The notes: generated by a model from the letters alone, not told the origin. Shown: positions 1 to 11,300, counted from the first letter of the stretch. The stretch: DNA of 25,685 nt from an uncultured Prevotella sp. (GCA_902497035.1 CABVDL010000030.1:1-25685), one strand, 5' to 3'. Program-made: numbers and translations.

Positions 1-88
1 GGACATAACAAAGCCCGAGCTTGTGAAAGTTCGGGCTTTAATGTGTTAAATTCGAAGATGGCTCAAAATGGACTTTTGACACAGCCTC
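1..88 (+). mobile_element. Probable right end of an insertion sequence (transposase outside the window)
   Basis: The segment ends in TTTTGACACAGCCTC (about 74-88). From memory this resembles terminal inverted repeats of several Bacteroidetes insertion sequences, written GAGGCTGTGTCAAAA in the other direction. A TAA at 6-8 could be the last codon of a plus-strand transposase, and it is followed at once by a strong hairpin (10-39), the usual order at the end of an IS. The left terminus, transposase and target duplication cannot be seen, so the assignment is inference. The neighbouring sigma-factor remnant starts 23 bp further on, which fits an insertion next to a decaying gene. Confidence 0.4.
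10..39 (+). terminator. Strong hairpin, probable terminator of an upstream gene
   Basis: A 13-bp stem (10-22 with 27-39) contains one G-T wobble and closes a four-base GTGA loop. It begins with AAAG and ends with CTTT, so it has only a short T stretch and could work in either direction. It lies just after a possible TAA at 6-8, which suggests it ends a gene lying left of the window. Confidence 0.45.
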
Positions 89-110
89 AGGTGGGGCCGT
101 AGGCTGTTTT

Positions 111-351
111 TCACGCCAGATCGAGGAAGGGCAGAAAATAGATGTCGGCCTTGCGGACGCTGAGACGCTTCATGGCACTTGACAGCAGATGTTCCACGGT
201 CTTCTCGCTGATGCCCATCTCTTGTGCAGCCGGGCCTCAAGAAACGAGCGGTCCTCGGCCTCAGCGCGGTCAACGTCGCCGCCGAGGTAGTGCATGGCAT
301 ACAGGCACAAGGGTCTGTAGTATTGGTAAAAGTTTTTTCTATTGCTGACAT
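111..351 (-). pseudogene. Remnant of an ECF RNA polymerase sigma-70 factor
   Basis: Two recognisable pieces of an ECF sigma factor lie close together in different frames. The first, FYQYYRPLCLYAMHYLG followed by GDVDRAEAED, matches the start of sigma region 2, which contacts core polymerase and the -10 element. The second, QEMGISEKTVEHLLSSAM followed by KRLSVRKADIYFLPFLDLA and a TGA at 111-113, matches the region 4 helix-turn-helix and C-terminus. The rest of region 2, the linker and the start of region 4 (roughly 100 residues or more) are missing. The natural ATG (349-351) reads MSAIEK and then loses frame at a run of six A residues; one more A would join it to NFYQYY. Two frame breaks plus an internal deletion make it non-functional. 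The next minus-strand gene upstream is the SNF2 helicase, and no anti-sigma gene is visible. Confidence 0.8.
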
Positions 352-383
352 CAGTGCTTTGTATAATCAAAATGGGCAAATGC

Positions 384-3300
384 CTACGACAGCAGCTCGA
401 GCAGCTCCTCCTGCGTGAGCGCGTGGCCCATGTCGGTGCCCTCAAGCAGCGAGTCGGCCAGGTCGCGCTTGGTCTTATGCAAGCGCTGTATCTTCTCCTC
501 AATCGTATGCTGCGAGATGAGATGATACACCGTCACGTCCTGCCGCTGGCCTATGCGGTAGGCACGGTCTGTGGCCTGCTGCTCAATGGCGGGGTTCCAC
601 CACGGGTCGAGATGAATGACGTAGTTGGCTCCGGTGAGGTTGAGTCCCAGTCCGCCGGCCTTAAGGCTGATGAGGAAGAAGGGGCATTTGCCGAGCTGGA
701 AATCCCTGACCAGCTGCTCGCGCTGCGCCATCGGCGTGGAGCCGTCAAGATAGAGATAGGGCAGCCCGGCCTTGTCCATGGCCTCGCGCACCTGCCTGAA
801 GAAACTGGTAAACTGACTGAACACCAGGGCCCGATTGCCGCTGCCGTTGAGGTTCTCGGCCAGGTCGATGAAGGCCGACACCTTGCTTGACGGCTGCCTC
901 CACTTCTTATCGACGAGCGAGATGCTGCATGCCATCTCGCGCAGCTTCGTTATCTCGGCCAGCGTGCTCACCTTGACGGTCTTGTCGGCCATTACCGACT
1001 TCTCGGCCATACGGCGGTGCACCTCATAGAGCCTCATTTCCTCGTCGGTCAGTTCCACGGGCATCGTAATCTCGTTCTTCTCGGGCAATTCGTCGATGAC
1101 GTCACTCTTGGTGCGTCTGAGCAGGAAGGGCGATATGAGGCGCCGCAGTTGGCCCTGCCGCTCCCGGTCGTGCTTGTTCTCTATAGGCTCTATAAACTTA
1201 CGGCCAAACTGCTCGGCACTTCCCAGCAGGCCGGGGTTGATAAACTGGAAAAGGTTCCACAACTCAGAGAGATGGTTCTGGATGGGCGTTCCGGTAAGTA
1301 TTACCTTGCGCCTGGCCTGCAGCATCATTGCGGCCTTCGACATTTTTGTATTGGGGTTCTTGATGGTGTGGGCCTCATCGAGACAAGCCACAGCCCACTC
1401 CCGCTTCGACAGCTGCTCGTGCTGAATGTTGAGCAGGGCGTAGGTAGAGACCACCACGTCGCCGGCCGAGGCCTCACCGATAGCCTCCTCGCGGTTGTCG
1501 GCGCTGTTGAGCACCGTCACGTTGAGCGTCGGCGCGAACCGCTTCAGCTCGTTGCGCCAGTTGGGCACCACCGAGGCGGGAGCCACCACCAGCGACGGGC
1601 CATCGGCAGCCTGGTCAAGCAGCAGTGCAATGGTCTGCAGGGTCTTGCCCAAGCCCATGTCGTCGGCCAGACAGGCTCCGGCGCCCCACGACGTGACGCG
1701 CCACATCCACTCGTAGCCCTCCACCTGATAGTCACGAAGGGTGGCCTGCAGCGTGTCGGGCACCTGCGGCTCGGCCTTCGCACTGTCCCTGATGCGCTGG
1801 CGGAGCGCGTCGAGTTCCTTGCTATGGCCTACTTTTACATCGGGATTGTCAATCACGTCGCCTATGAGCCCGGCGGCCGCCGAGGCCATCTGCAGGTGGT
1901 TGCGGCGGTCGGTGGTCACCGTGTCGAGACGCTTCAGGATGCGGCTCAGCTCACTGCTCAGGCTGATATATTCCTGCTCACCTATCTTTATATAGTTGCG
2001 GTGGCCCTGCTGGTGGATGAGCTCCAGCAGCTGCTGCAGCGAGATAATCTCGTCCTCGTCGATGCGCACGTCGCCCTCGACCTCGAACCAGCCGTTTTTC
2101 GACTTGAACGAGATGGTGGCCGACCGCGCCCCTATCGACGGGTGGTACTTGATGCGTGAGCCCTCGGGCCACTCCAGCTCACAAGTCTCTGGATTGTCCT
2201 TGACCCACTGGATGATCTCGAGAAAGGCCGCCGTGTTGACGGCTACGGTCTCCGTGATGGTGGAGGGCGCAAAGTCGTCGTCATCGTCAATCACGCCGAG
2301 GCTGGCCAGTTGCTGCGTCAGCAGCCTGAGGTTGCGTTGCTCCTGGCGCAGGTCGCGCATCACCTGCACCTTCTTCCCGCCGTTTTCGGCAATGGTGCTC
2401 ACATTGCCCTTGCCCGGCACAAAGGCCAGCCCCTCACAGGCGTGCACCGAGACGGAGAGGTCGTAGCGGTCGTAGTTGGACGGCATGCAGCGCAGCGTGA
2501 GCCTCGTCGAGCCCTTCACCTGCTCAAGGCCGTCGAGCTCCACCACCATGTTGGAATGCACCTCGGTCTTGCCGCCAAGCATGGCGATGAGCCTCATCAG
2601 CAGCGGCTCGGCCTCCTTGGGATATTTCTCCTGCGAGAGAATTTGCGCATATACCTTCTTCTCAAAGGGAGAGGGACTATAGACTGCGTAGTCGGTGTCG
2701 GAGTTTTTCCTGTAATACACCGGCTTGGTCACGCCATCCCGCAGCTCGTCAACGTTGGTGCTGACCGTGAACGAGCCGTCCTTGTCGCGGTTGATAATCA
2801 GGAACGGCTTGTCCTCATGTATATTGACGGGGCGCAGGTCGTAGCTGTCGCCGGTAAACACGTGGTCGCATCCCACGAGGTATCCTATGCAGTGAGAGAT
2901 ATAGATGTCGTAGTCGAATGTGCCGAGATTTCTCATCAGACGCTCGTCGGTGTCATCCAGTTCCAGTTCCTGGTTGGCCGTGAGCTGCCTGAAACCGGGC
3001 ACGGTGAGTCGCTTGCCCACCGACCATGCGCCGCTCTTGAGGCGCTTCTGCAAGAAAGGCTCAATGCAAATTGGACTCAGCAGATATACCAGTCGCTCGC
3101 TCCTTTCCGTTTTCTGCCCCTCCCCGGCAGGCTCGTTGGCACTGAGTATCTCCTCCAACCGCATCTCCCACAGGGGCTTGACGTTGAGGCGGGCAAAGAG
3201 CGGGCCTGGCAGCCCTCCGGCCGCGGCATCGCCGGCATTGTCCTCAGCCGGCACAAGCGAGGTGCCTCGAAGCTCACCGCGAAGCCATGCCCACGACGGC

Positions 3301-4460
3301 GCGCTGCCATCCGGCCCGGGAGCCTTAATGTCATCCGGCCAGATGCCCATGTGGCTGAACGCCATCCAGACAAGCAACGTCAGCGGATGGCTGTAGGAGC
3401 TGGCCATCATGTTCTTCAGCACCTGCTTGTTCAACTGTGGCTGCTCATGCAGGATGAAGAACTTGTAGATGGGCCTGAAGAGCATACCCGCCTGCCCATT
3501 ACTGATAAAGCGCTCCTTCTTGTAAAGGGAGTCTATTTTTTTCCTGGAGGACTCGGTGTTGCTGAGCATCAGGCAAAGCAGATAGAGGTAGTTGACTGTC
3601 ATCCATTCAAAGCAGCCCCTCATCGAGGCCATGCCAACCTGTTTGTTGTGCAGTGCGATGGCTTTGGCAAAGAGCCTCTGCGACTGCTCATAGTCCTTGG
3701 CGTAGAGGCAGCTGACGGCCGCCGTGAGCAGCGAATAGAGGTTGACGGGCAGCTCTTCGAGACTGGCGCACATCCGCCCCGTGCCAAGATAATAGAAGAA
3801 ATTGAAACACGACAGCAGCGTGGGCGTGGCTCCGGTCTTGCGCCGTGACTTGCGCTCGTCAACTATAATCCTCCGCATATAGTCCCACTCCACAGGCTCG
3901 TCGCTGTCGATACGCATATCCATGTAAAGATCAAGGCACAACAGCAGCGTACTGTCAGGCATCTTGGCCATTGCGTCGTGAAAGTTGGGATTGCCGAGGA
4001 CAGCTACCAGCTCCATCGTCAGCTCCGGTGATGACGGCTTCATTCCGGGAGAGACCGACGGCGGCAACAGCAGGTCGATGGCATACTTCACCGCATCGGT
4101 TGCAGGCGAGACGTACATGCTGCCCCTTGCAGCCGAAGTAAGGTGCTTATACCATGCGACATTCTCAGGCCTGAGCAACAGCGACAGATACTCCAGCAAA
4201 TGAGAGCCTGTGAGCCTATAGTATGAGTCGCGATGGTAATAATCCTTGAACAGGCTCACCTTAGCCTCTTTCTTGAGCCGATTGAGGACCGACAGCACCT
4301 CGCTCTGCGACATGTAGCCCTCGCAGATACCATTGAGCGCATTTCTCGTCACTTTCTGTCCCCAGAAGTAGGCCAGCAGCATGCAGAGCTGCTCGTCATG
4401 CTTAGTCTTTTCCATATTGCTTTGGATGGTTTTGCCGCCCCCGGCATCACCAGGGAACAT
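384..4460 (-). CDS. SNF2-family DEAD/DEAH-box helicase, 1358 aa
   Basis: This is a Swi2/Snf2-type double-stranded DNA translocase, expected to remodel protein-DNA complexes in the cytoplasm using ATP. The motor occupies about residues 905-1358 and shows the full motif set: ADDMGLGKT (motif I, about 930), DEAH (about 1027), LTGTPIQN (motif III), FSQFTSFFRQVREAM (IV), SLKAGGLGLNLTGANYVIHL (V) and QATDRAYRIGQ (VI, about 1294). The first 900 residues are not recognisable to me; no SWIM zinc-finger cysteine pattern is evident. Start: ATG at 4460, 22 bp after a TAATTTTG promoter box. A second in-frame Met at residue 16 (4415) is possible and would remove a Gly-rich, less family-like stretch. It is divergent from ruvA. 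Family membership is certain; the substrate is unknown. Confidence 0.93.
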   Translation of the reverse strand: MFPGDAGGGKTIQSNMEKTKHDEQLCMLLAYFWGQKVTRNALNGICEGYMSQSEVLSVLNRLKKEAKVSLFKDYYHRDSYYRLTGSHLLEYLSLLLRPENVAWYKHLTSAARGSMYVSPATDAVKYAIDLLLPPSVSPGMKPSSPELTMELVAVLGNPNFHDAMAKMPDSTLLLCLDLYMDMRIDSDEPVEWDYMRRIIVDERKSRRKTGATPTLLSCFNFFYYLGTGRMCASLEELPVNLYSLLTAAVSCLYAKDYEQSQRLFAKAIALHNKQVGMASMRGCFEWMTVNYLYLLCLMLSNTESSRKKIDSLYKKERFISNGQAGMLFRPIYKFFILHEQPQLNKQVLKNMMASSYSHPLTLLVWMAFSHMGIWPDDIKAPGPDGSAPSWAWLRGELRGTSLVPAEDNAGDAAAGGLPGPLFARLNVKPLWEMRLEEILSANEPAGEGQKTERSERLVYLLSPICIEPFLQKRLKSGAWSVGKRLTVPGFRQLTANQELELDDTDERLMRNLGTFDYDIYISHCIGYLVGCDHVFTGDSYDLRPVNIHEDKPFLIINRDKDGSFTVSTNVDELRDGVTKPVYYRKNSDTDYAVYSPSPFEKKVYAQILSQEKYPKEAEPLLMRLIAMLGGKTEVHSNMVVELDGLEQVKGSTRLTLRCMPSNYDRYDLSVSVHACEGLAFVPGKGNVSTIAENGGKKVQVMRDLRQEQRNLRLLTQQLASLGVIDDDDDFAPSTITETVAVNTAAFLEIIQWVKDNPETCELEWPEGSRIKYHPSIGARSATISFKSKNGWFEVEGDVRIDEDEIISLQQLLELIHQQGHRNYIKIGEQEYISLSSELSRILKRLDTVTTDRRNHLQMASAAAGLIGDVIDNPDVKVGHSKELDALRQRIRDSAKAEPQVPDTLQATLRDYQVEGYEWMWRVTSWGAGACLADDMGLGKTLQTIALLLDQAADGPSLVVAPASVVPNWRNELKRFAPTLNVTVLNSADNREEAIGEASAGDVVVSTYALLNIQHEQLSKREWAVACLDEAHTIKNPNTKMSKAAMMLQARRKVILTGTPIQNHLSELWNLFQFINPGLLGSAEQFGRKFIEPIENKHDRERQGQLRRLISPFLLRRTKSDVIDELPEKNEITMPVELTDEEMRLYEVHRRMAEKSVMADKTVKVSTLAEITKLREMACSISLVDKKWRQPSSKVSAFIDLAENLNGSGNRALVFSQFTSFFRQVREAMDKAGLPYLYLDGSTPMAQREQLVRDFQLGKCPFFLISLKAGGLGLNLTGANYVIHLDPWWNPAIEQQATDRAYRIGQRQDVTVYHLISQHTIEEKIQRLHKTKRDLADSLLEGTDMGHALTQEELLELLS

Positions 4461-4767
4461 TTTTTTAATAATTTCCTATCTGCAAAATTACAACAAATAA
4501 TCGAAAAAACGTGGCCACAACTCATTAATAATACGGCAGCAATTACTTTCTGTCACTTCCGCAAGCGTCTCCCTCTGTCTGAAAAAAGCTGATAGAAAAA
4601 GTTTACATCAGCTCACCATCTATCTCACGCAAAGACCCCCAGGGGGCGCTGCTGGCATCTTTTTTCCCCCGATTTGCCTCCCACATTATGTTAAAATACG
4701 GCGCCATGCAATAAAGGCAAAGGCACACACGTTATAAAAAAGAAGAATAAACGTTTATTTTTACTGA
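4461..4767. other. 307-bp divergent intergenic region between the SNF2 helicase gene and ruvA
   Basis: The region carries the start signals for both divergent genes. A TAATTTTG box for the minus-strand helicase gene lies near its left edge. I find no clear TAnnTTTG match for ruvA; the 40 bp before its ATG are A/T-rich. A C5-A-G5 run at 4636-4646 and a T6-C5 run at 4660-4670 are eye-catching, but I cannot assign them a role. No credible small gene or RNA is visible. Confidence 0.6.
4483..4490 (-). promoter_or_regulatory. Bacteroidetes-type -7 promoter box for the SNF2 helicase gene
   Basis: On the minus strand the bases read TAATTTTG, matching the TAnnTTTG -7 consensus recognised by the primary sigma factor of Bacteroidetes. 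It lies 22 bp upstream of the ATG at 4460. No TTTG -33 element is found at 19-20 bp spacing, so support rests on one box. Confidence 0.4.
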
Positions 4768-5388
4768 ATGATAGAATACATCAAGGGCGAGCTTGCCGAG
4801 CTCTCACCTGCCCTTGCCGTTGTCGAGGCAGGAGGTGTGGGCTATGCGCTCAACATTTCGCTCAACACCTACACTGCCGTGCAGGGCAAGAAGGAGGTGA
4901 AGCTCTTCGTGCACGAGTCGCTCGTGACCGGCGGCCGCGACGACAGCTACACCCTCTTCGGCTTTGCCTCAAAGCAGGAGCGCGAGCTTTACCGCATGCT
5001 CATCTCCGTGTCGGGCGTCGGGGCCAACACGGCCCGCATGATGCTCTCGAGCCTTTCGCCCGCAGAGCTGTGCGACGCCATTGCCAACGGCAACGAGAAG
5101 CTCATCAAGAGCGTAAAGGGCATCGGCCTGAAAACGGCACAGCGCATCATCGTTGACCTCAAGGACAAGATAGTGTCCACGGGCATAGCCGACGAGCTGC
5201 ACGTCTCCACAACCAAGGAGAGCGGGCCCGCCGTCAACACAGCCGTGAAAGACGAGGCCGTGTCGGCTCTCACCATGCTCGGCTTCTCACCCGCCCCGTC
5301 GGCCAAAGTGGTGGTCGCCATCCTCACCGAGCAACCTGAGCTGCCCGTGGAAATGGTGGTCAAGGAAGCCCTAAAGCGCATCAAGTAA
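4768..5388 (+). CDS. ruvA: Holliday junction branch migration complex subunit RuvA, 206 aa
   Basis: RuvA forms tetramers that hold four-way DNA junctions and load the RuvB motor, with RuvC resolving the product. The length is normal for the family. The N-terminal OB-fold domain (1 to about 63) opens with the typical MIEYIKGELAE. Two helix-hairpin-helix DNA-binding motifs follow, ISVSGVGANTARMML (79-93) and VKGIGLKTAQRIIVDL (116-131). A linker leads to the C-terminal RuvB-binding domain (about 160-206), which keeps the SALTMLGFSPA signature. The ATG at 4768 begins the family N-terminus. The stop lies 4 bp before sprA, so the two are almost certainly co-transcribed. ruvB and ruvC are not in the window. 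Confidence 0.97.
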   Translation: MIEYIKGELAELSPALAVVEAGGVGYALNISLNTYTAVQGKKEVKLFVHESLVTGGRDDSYTLFGFASKQERELYRMLISVSGVGANTARMMLSSLSPAELCDAIANGNEKLIKSVKGIGLKTAQRIIVDLKDKIVSTGIADELHVSTTKESGPAVNTAVKDEAVSALTMLGFSPAPSAKVVVAILTEQPELPVEMVVKEALKRIK

Positions 5389-5392
5389 GCCA

Positions 5393-8300
5393 ATGAGCAT
5401 CAGGAAGAGAGACTCCATCGCGCTGCTCTTGCTGGCCATAACAATGGTCGGCTATGCCGCCGTGTCTGTCTTCCAAGTCAACCCGCAAAGGCAAAGCAAT
5501 AACACGCGGCAGGCCAGCCGGACGGCAACAGCCGCGCCCGACGGCAAGAAAAAGGGCGCAGCCAACGCCAACAAGCCGCGCATGGCCGACGTCATTCTTG
5601 AGGAAGACACCATACCCGACTCCCTGCTTCACCCGCGATGGAGAATACAGCGCACCACGCCCGTCACCTACGACGACCTCAACCCAAGCGCGCTCGACCT
5701 CAAGACGCCTGAGGGAGTCAAGTATGAGGTGACCTACAACGACACCATCAACCGCTACATCATCGGCACGCGCATAGGCCAGACGTGGCTTGCCGCGCCC
5801 ATCATGATGACACCTGAGGAATACCTCAAGTGGAGCGAGAAGCACGGGCGTGACGCTTACTTCCGCTCGAAAAACAACGAGATCTACCAGGCCAAGGGCA
5901 AAGAGAAATTCGACTTTGCCGACATGCACTTCGACCTTGGGCCTGCCGAGAAGATTTTCGGCCCGGGCGGCGTGCGCATCAAGACGCAGGGTACGGCCGA
6001 GCTGAAGTTCGGCGCCACCACAAAGAAGATTGACAACCCGTCGCTACCCGTCAGAAGCAGGAACAAGACCACGATGGACTTCGACCAGAAAATCAACTTC
6101 AGCATGAACGGAAAGGTGGGCGACAAGGTGAACATGAACCTCAACTACAACACCGACGCCACCTTCGACTACGACGCGCAGAACCTCAAGCTGAAATACG
6201 ACGGCAAGGAGGATGAGATTATCAAGCTCGTAGAGGCGGGAAACATCTCGTTCCCGTCCAACTCGTCGCTCTTCCAGGGAGCGAGCAGCCTGTTCGGACT
6301 GCGCACCGACATGCAGTTTGGCAAGCTCAAGCTGCAGTTAGTCGCCTCACAGAAAAAGAGCACCTCGAAGAGCGTCAGCTCAAAAGGCGGCAAGCAATAC
6401 ACCTCCTTTGAGATGGACGCCGCCGACTACGAGGAGAACCGCCACTTCTTCCTCTCGCAATATTTCCACGACCACTACGACGAGGGCATGAGCAAGCTGC
6501 CCAACCTCACCACGGGCATCACCATCAACCGTGTGGAGATTTGGGTGACCAACAAGACCGGCAACACCGCCAACACCCGCAACATCGTGGCCCTGACCGA
6601 CCTCGGAGAAAACACCACCGTGAGCAACAGGCGCTGGACCGTCACCGGCTCGCCCGTACCGGCCAACAGCGCCAACACCGAATACGAGGCGATGGCCAAC
6701 GCCTATTCCGCCGCGCGCGACATCGACCAGACCTCCACGGTGCTAGACGGAGCGGGGCTGGTGGGCGGCACCGACTATGAGAAGATACAGAGCGCACGGC
6801 TGCTCAGCTCGTCGGAATACACCGTCAACACCGCACTGGGCTACGTCTCGCTCAACACCGCGCTGCAGACCGACCAGGTGCTGGCCGTGGCCTACGAATA
6901 CACCTACGGCGGACGCACCTACCAGGTGGGTGAGTTTGCCAGCGACAACACCGACGCCAGCAGCGCGCTGTTCGTCAAGTCGCTGAAGAACACCAGCAAC
7001 AACCCCTCGCAGGGCAACTGGAAACTGATGATGAAGAACGTGTATTATCTGGCCTCGTCGGTCGAGAAAGAAAAGTTCCGCCTCGACGTGAAGTACCAGA
7101 GCGACACCGCCGGTGTCTATCTCTCCTATATCCCCGAGGAGCAGGTGAAGAGCCAGACCCTCATCAAGGTGTTGGGGGCCGACCGCCTCGACAACAACAA
7201 CAAGGCCCACCCCAACGGCTATTTCGACTACGTGCAGGGCTACACCGTGAGCAACGGCCGCGTGTTCTTCCCCGCGGCAGAGCCCTTCGGCAGCCATATC
7301 TACAACTATCTCACCCAGCATGGCGTGAGCGCCGACGTGGCGCGCAAGTACTCCTTCACCGAGCTCTATGACTCCACCAAGACCGTGGCCAAGCAGATTG
7401 CCGAAAAAGACAAGTACCTGCTCCAGGGCCAGTTCCGCGGCACCCAGGCCAACGTCATCTCGCTCGGGGCCTACAATGTGCCGCAAGGCTCCGTGGTGGT
7501 CACCGCAGGTGGCGTGACGCTCACAGAGGGCTCCGACTACAGCGTCGATTACAACGCAGGCGAGGTGACCATTCTCAACCAGAACATCATAGACGCCGGA
7601 ACGAGCATCAACGTCTCGCTCGAAAGCCAGTCTGACTACTCGCAGGAGCGAAAGACGATGTTTGGCATGAACTGGGAATACGATTTCTCAAAGAACTTCC
7701 AGCTTTCTGGCACGTTCCAGCACCTTGGCGAGCAGTCGCTCACCAACAAGGTGCAGATGGGCATCGAGCCGGTCAACAACACCCTCGTGGGCCTCAACAT
7801 CAACTGGAAGCACGAGAGCCAGTGGCTGACCAACGCGCTCGACAAGCTGCCCTTCCTCCACCTCACCCAGCCCTCGCAAATCTCATTCACTGGAGAATTT
7901 GCCAAACTCTTCGCCGGTCAGGCGCGCGGCACACAGGACAATGCCTCCTATATCGACGACTTCGAGAACACCACCGACAAAATCAGCGTGCTCGACCCTA
8001 CGCAATGGAGCCTGTCGAGCGTGCCGTCAACATTCGCGGAGAGCAGCGACAAGACCACACTGCGCTCGGGCTACAACCGCTCGCAGATGGCGTGGTACAC
8101 CATTGACCCGCTGTTTACCCGCCGCTCGTCGTCACTCACGCCGTCACACATCCGTGGCAACCTCGAGATGCTGAGCGACCCCTACATGCGTGAGGTGTAT
8201 GTGCGTGAGCTCTATCCCACGCGCGACCAGAGCAGCTACAACGGCGCCACCTCAACGCTCTCCGTGATGAACATTGCCTACTACCCCAACGAGCGCGGAC

Positions 8301-11300
8301 CGTACAACTTCAACCCCGACCTCAACTACGACGGAACGCTGCGCAACCCGCAGCAGCATTGGGGAGGCATGATGAGACGCCTCGATACCAACGACTTCGA
8401 GCAGGCCAACATAGAGTACGTGGAATTCTGGCTCCTCGACCCATTCATACACGCCAAGGAGCAGGGAGAGACCAATGCCGGAGGCGACCTCTACATCAAC
8501 CTCGGCGAGGTGTCGGAGGACGTGCTGCACGACGGCAAGAAGTTCTACGAGAGCGGACTTCCCGTTGACGGCTCGCAAAACTTCACCTACACCCAATGGG
8601 GAAAGATACCCAACCAATCGACCGTCACCTACGCCTTCGCCACGACCAAGGGCAGCCGGGCACAGCAGGATGTAGGCTTCAACGGGCTCAGCGACCAGGA
8701 GGAGCAGACCTTTGACAGCTATCAGGACTTCCTCAAGCAGATTCAGGGCAAGGTGAGCCAGGCGGTGTTCGACTCCATCTTCGCCGACCCCGCAAACGAC
8801 GACTACCACTATTTCCGCGGCAGCGACTACGACCGCATGCAGGCCGACATCCTGCGCCGCTACAAGTATATCAACAATCCGCAGGGCAACTCGCCCGACA
8901 ACGAGAGCAGCCCCGAGAGCTACAGCACGGCATACAAGTCGATGCCCGACGTGGAGGACATCAACCAGGACTACACGCTCAACGAATACGAGAAATACTA
9001 TCAGTACCACATCTCTCTGCGCCCCGAGGACCTGCAGGTGGGGCGCAACTATATCGTTGACAGCCGCGACGCCGCGGCCCCATTGCGAAACGGCAAGACC
9101 GGCCATTGGACCTGGTACCTCTTCCGAGTGCCCGTCGATGAGTTTGAGCGGCGTGTCGGCAACATCAGCGACTTCTCTTCCATCCGCTTCATGCGCATGT
9201 TCCTCACGGGTTTCCAGCGCAACGTGGTGCTGCGCTTCGGCAGCCTCGACCTCGTACGCGGCACGTGGCGCGTCTATACGCAGAACCTCGACAACGGCGG
9301 CGCGCAGACAGGCACCATGACCACCGCCTCGGTGAGCATTGAGGAAAACAACGACAAGAAGCCCGTCAACTACGTGCTGCCGCCGGGCATCAAGCGCGAG
9401 CAGGACCCCTCGCAGCCACAACTGGTCGAGAGCAACGAGCAGGCCCTGCAGATCAACGTCGAGAACATGTCGCCCAATGAGTCGAAATGCGTGTATAAGA
9501 ACACTACCATCGATATGCGCCAATACAAGCGCCTGCAGATGTTCGTGCACGCCAACGCCGAGGAGAACAACTCCACTGACCTCAAGGACAACCAGCTGGC
9601 GCTGTTCATCCGCCTCGGCTCCGACTACAAGAGCAACTACTACGAATACGAGATACCCCTGAAACTCACGCCGCCGAGGAGCGACTACAACCGCTACGTG
9701 CTGGCCGACTGCCAGGCCGTGTGGCCTGAGGACAACATGCTCGACATCCCGCTGAGCCTCTTCACCGCGGTCAAGCGCGAGCGCAACCAGGGCCGCGCCA
9801 TGGGCACGGCCTCCTTCACCAGACCATACGTGGCCTACGATGCCGACCATCCCAACAACAAGATTACCATCCTAGGCAACCCCACCCTCGGCGAGGTGAA
9901 GACCATGATTATCGGCGTGAGAAACCTCGCCGGCGACCAGAAGAGCGGAGAGGTGTGGGTCAACGAGCTGCGCCTGAAGGAATACAACAACACCGGTGGC
10001 TGGGCGGCCAACGGCAACCTCAACGTGCAGCTCTCCGACCTCGGCAACATGAACGTGCAGGGCCGCTACGTGTCGCAGGGCTTCGGAGGCCTGGAAGACG
10101 GCGTAAGCTCACGCACGCAGGACTCGCAGACCGACTTCTCCTTCACCACCAGCATGGAGCTGGGCAAGTTCTTCCCCGACAAGGCCAAGGTCTCCATCCC
10201 GGTCTACTACAGCGTCACCAAGCAGAAGACCACGCCAAAGTACAACCCGCTCGACACGGATATGGAGCTGAAGGACGCACTCGACGCCGCTGCCAGCAGG
10301 CAGGAGCGCGACAGCATCAGCAACATTGCCGTCACCAAGCAGACCAGCACTAACTTCGCCGTCTCCAACGCCCGCGTCGGCATACAGAACAAGCGCCACC
10401 CGATGCCCTACGACCCCGCCAACTTCTCCTTCTCCTACAGCCACTCCCACACCCATAACCAGGGCGAGACCACGGTCTATGAGAACGAGGACAACTGGGC
10501 CGGCTCGTTCAACTACAACTGGTCGCCCGTCTACAAGGCATGGGAACCCTTCAAGAAAGTCAAGAGCAAGAGCAAGTGGATGGACCTGCCAAAGCGGCTG
10601 GGCTTCAACTGGCTGCCGCAGAACGTGGCGTTCAACTCCGAGATGACGCGCAACTACTACGAGCTGCAGGAGCGCGACATGGAGGCCTCCGAGAACAGCG
10701 CGTTGCCGCTGACATTCTCGGAGCAGTTCCTATGGAACCGCGAGTTCCAGTTGAGGTGGGACTTCACCAAGAACCTTCACATGAATTTCCAAAGCGCCAC
10801 ACACGCGCAGATAGAGGAGCCCTACACGCCCGTCAACAAAGACCGCTACCCTGACCGCTACTCGGCCTGGAAGGACTCTGTATGGACAAGCATCAGACAT
10901 CTCGGCACGCCGCTCGACTACCAGCAGACCTTCACGCTGAGCTACCAGCCGCCCATCAACCTCATCCCCATCTTCTCATGGGTGCGCACCGACGCCAACT
11001 ACAGCGCCACCTACAACTGGGTGCGCGGCACCGAGCTTGAGGACGGCTCGTCGCTCGGCAACACCATCTCCAACAACCGGCAGCTCACCCTCAACGGCAA
11101 CTTCGACCTGGTCAGGCTCTACAACATGGTGCCGTTCCTGAAGAAAGCCAACGAGCGCTTCGACAGGAACACGCAGAAGAGCGCTGCCCAGCGACAGCGG
11201 GAGAAAAGGCAGCGTGACCAAGCCAAGGCCAAGCAGCAGACGGAGGAAAAGGCGATACGCGAGCAGGCCGTCAAAGACGGCAAGGACGCTGACACCGCCG

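Noticed and set aside
82..111. CAGCCT/AGGCTG inverted pair followed by T5, a possible plus-strand terminator
   Set aside because: The stem is only 6 bp around a 13-base loop and overlaps the putative IS terminus, so coincidence is likely.
2310..3848. Long open frame (512 codons) on the plus strand opposite the SNF2 helicase gene
   Set aside because: It has no recognisable domain and mirrors a well-supported helicase gene; such frames arise from GC-rich codon use.
4636..4670. C5-A-G5 palindrome and T6-C5 run as a terminator or operator before ruvA
   Set aside because: CCCCCAGGGGG has no room for a loop, and both flanking genes start here, so no terminator is expected.
8252..9850. Long open frame (532 codons) on the minus strand opposite sprA
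   Set aside because: The Val/His/Arg-rich composition is typical of an antisense shadow, and sprA is unambiguous here.
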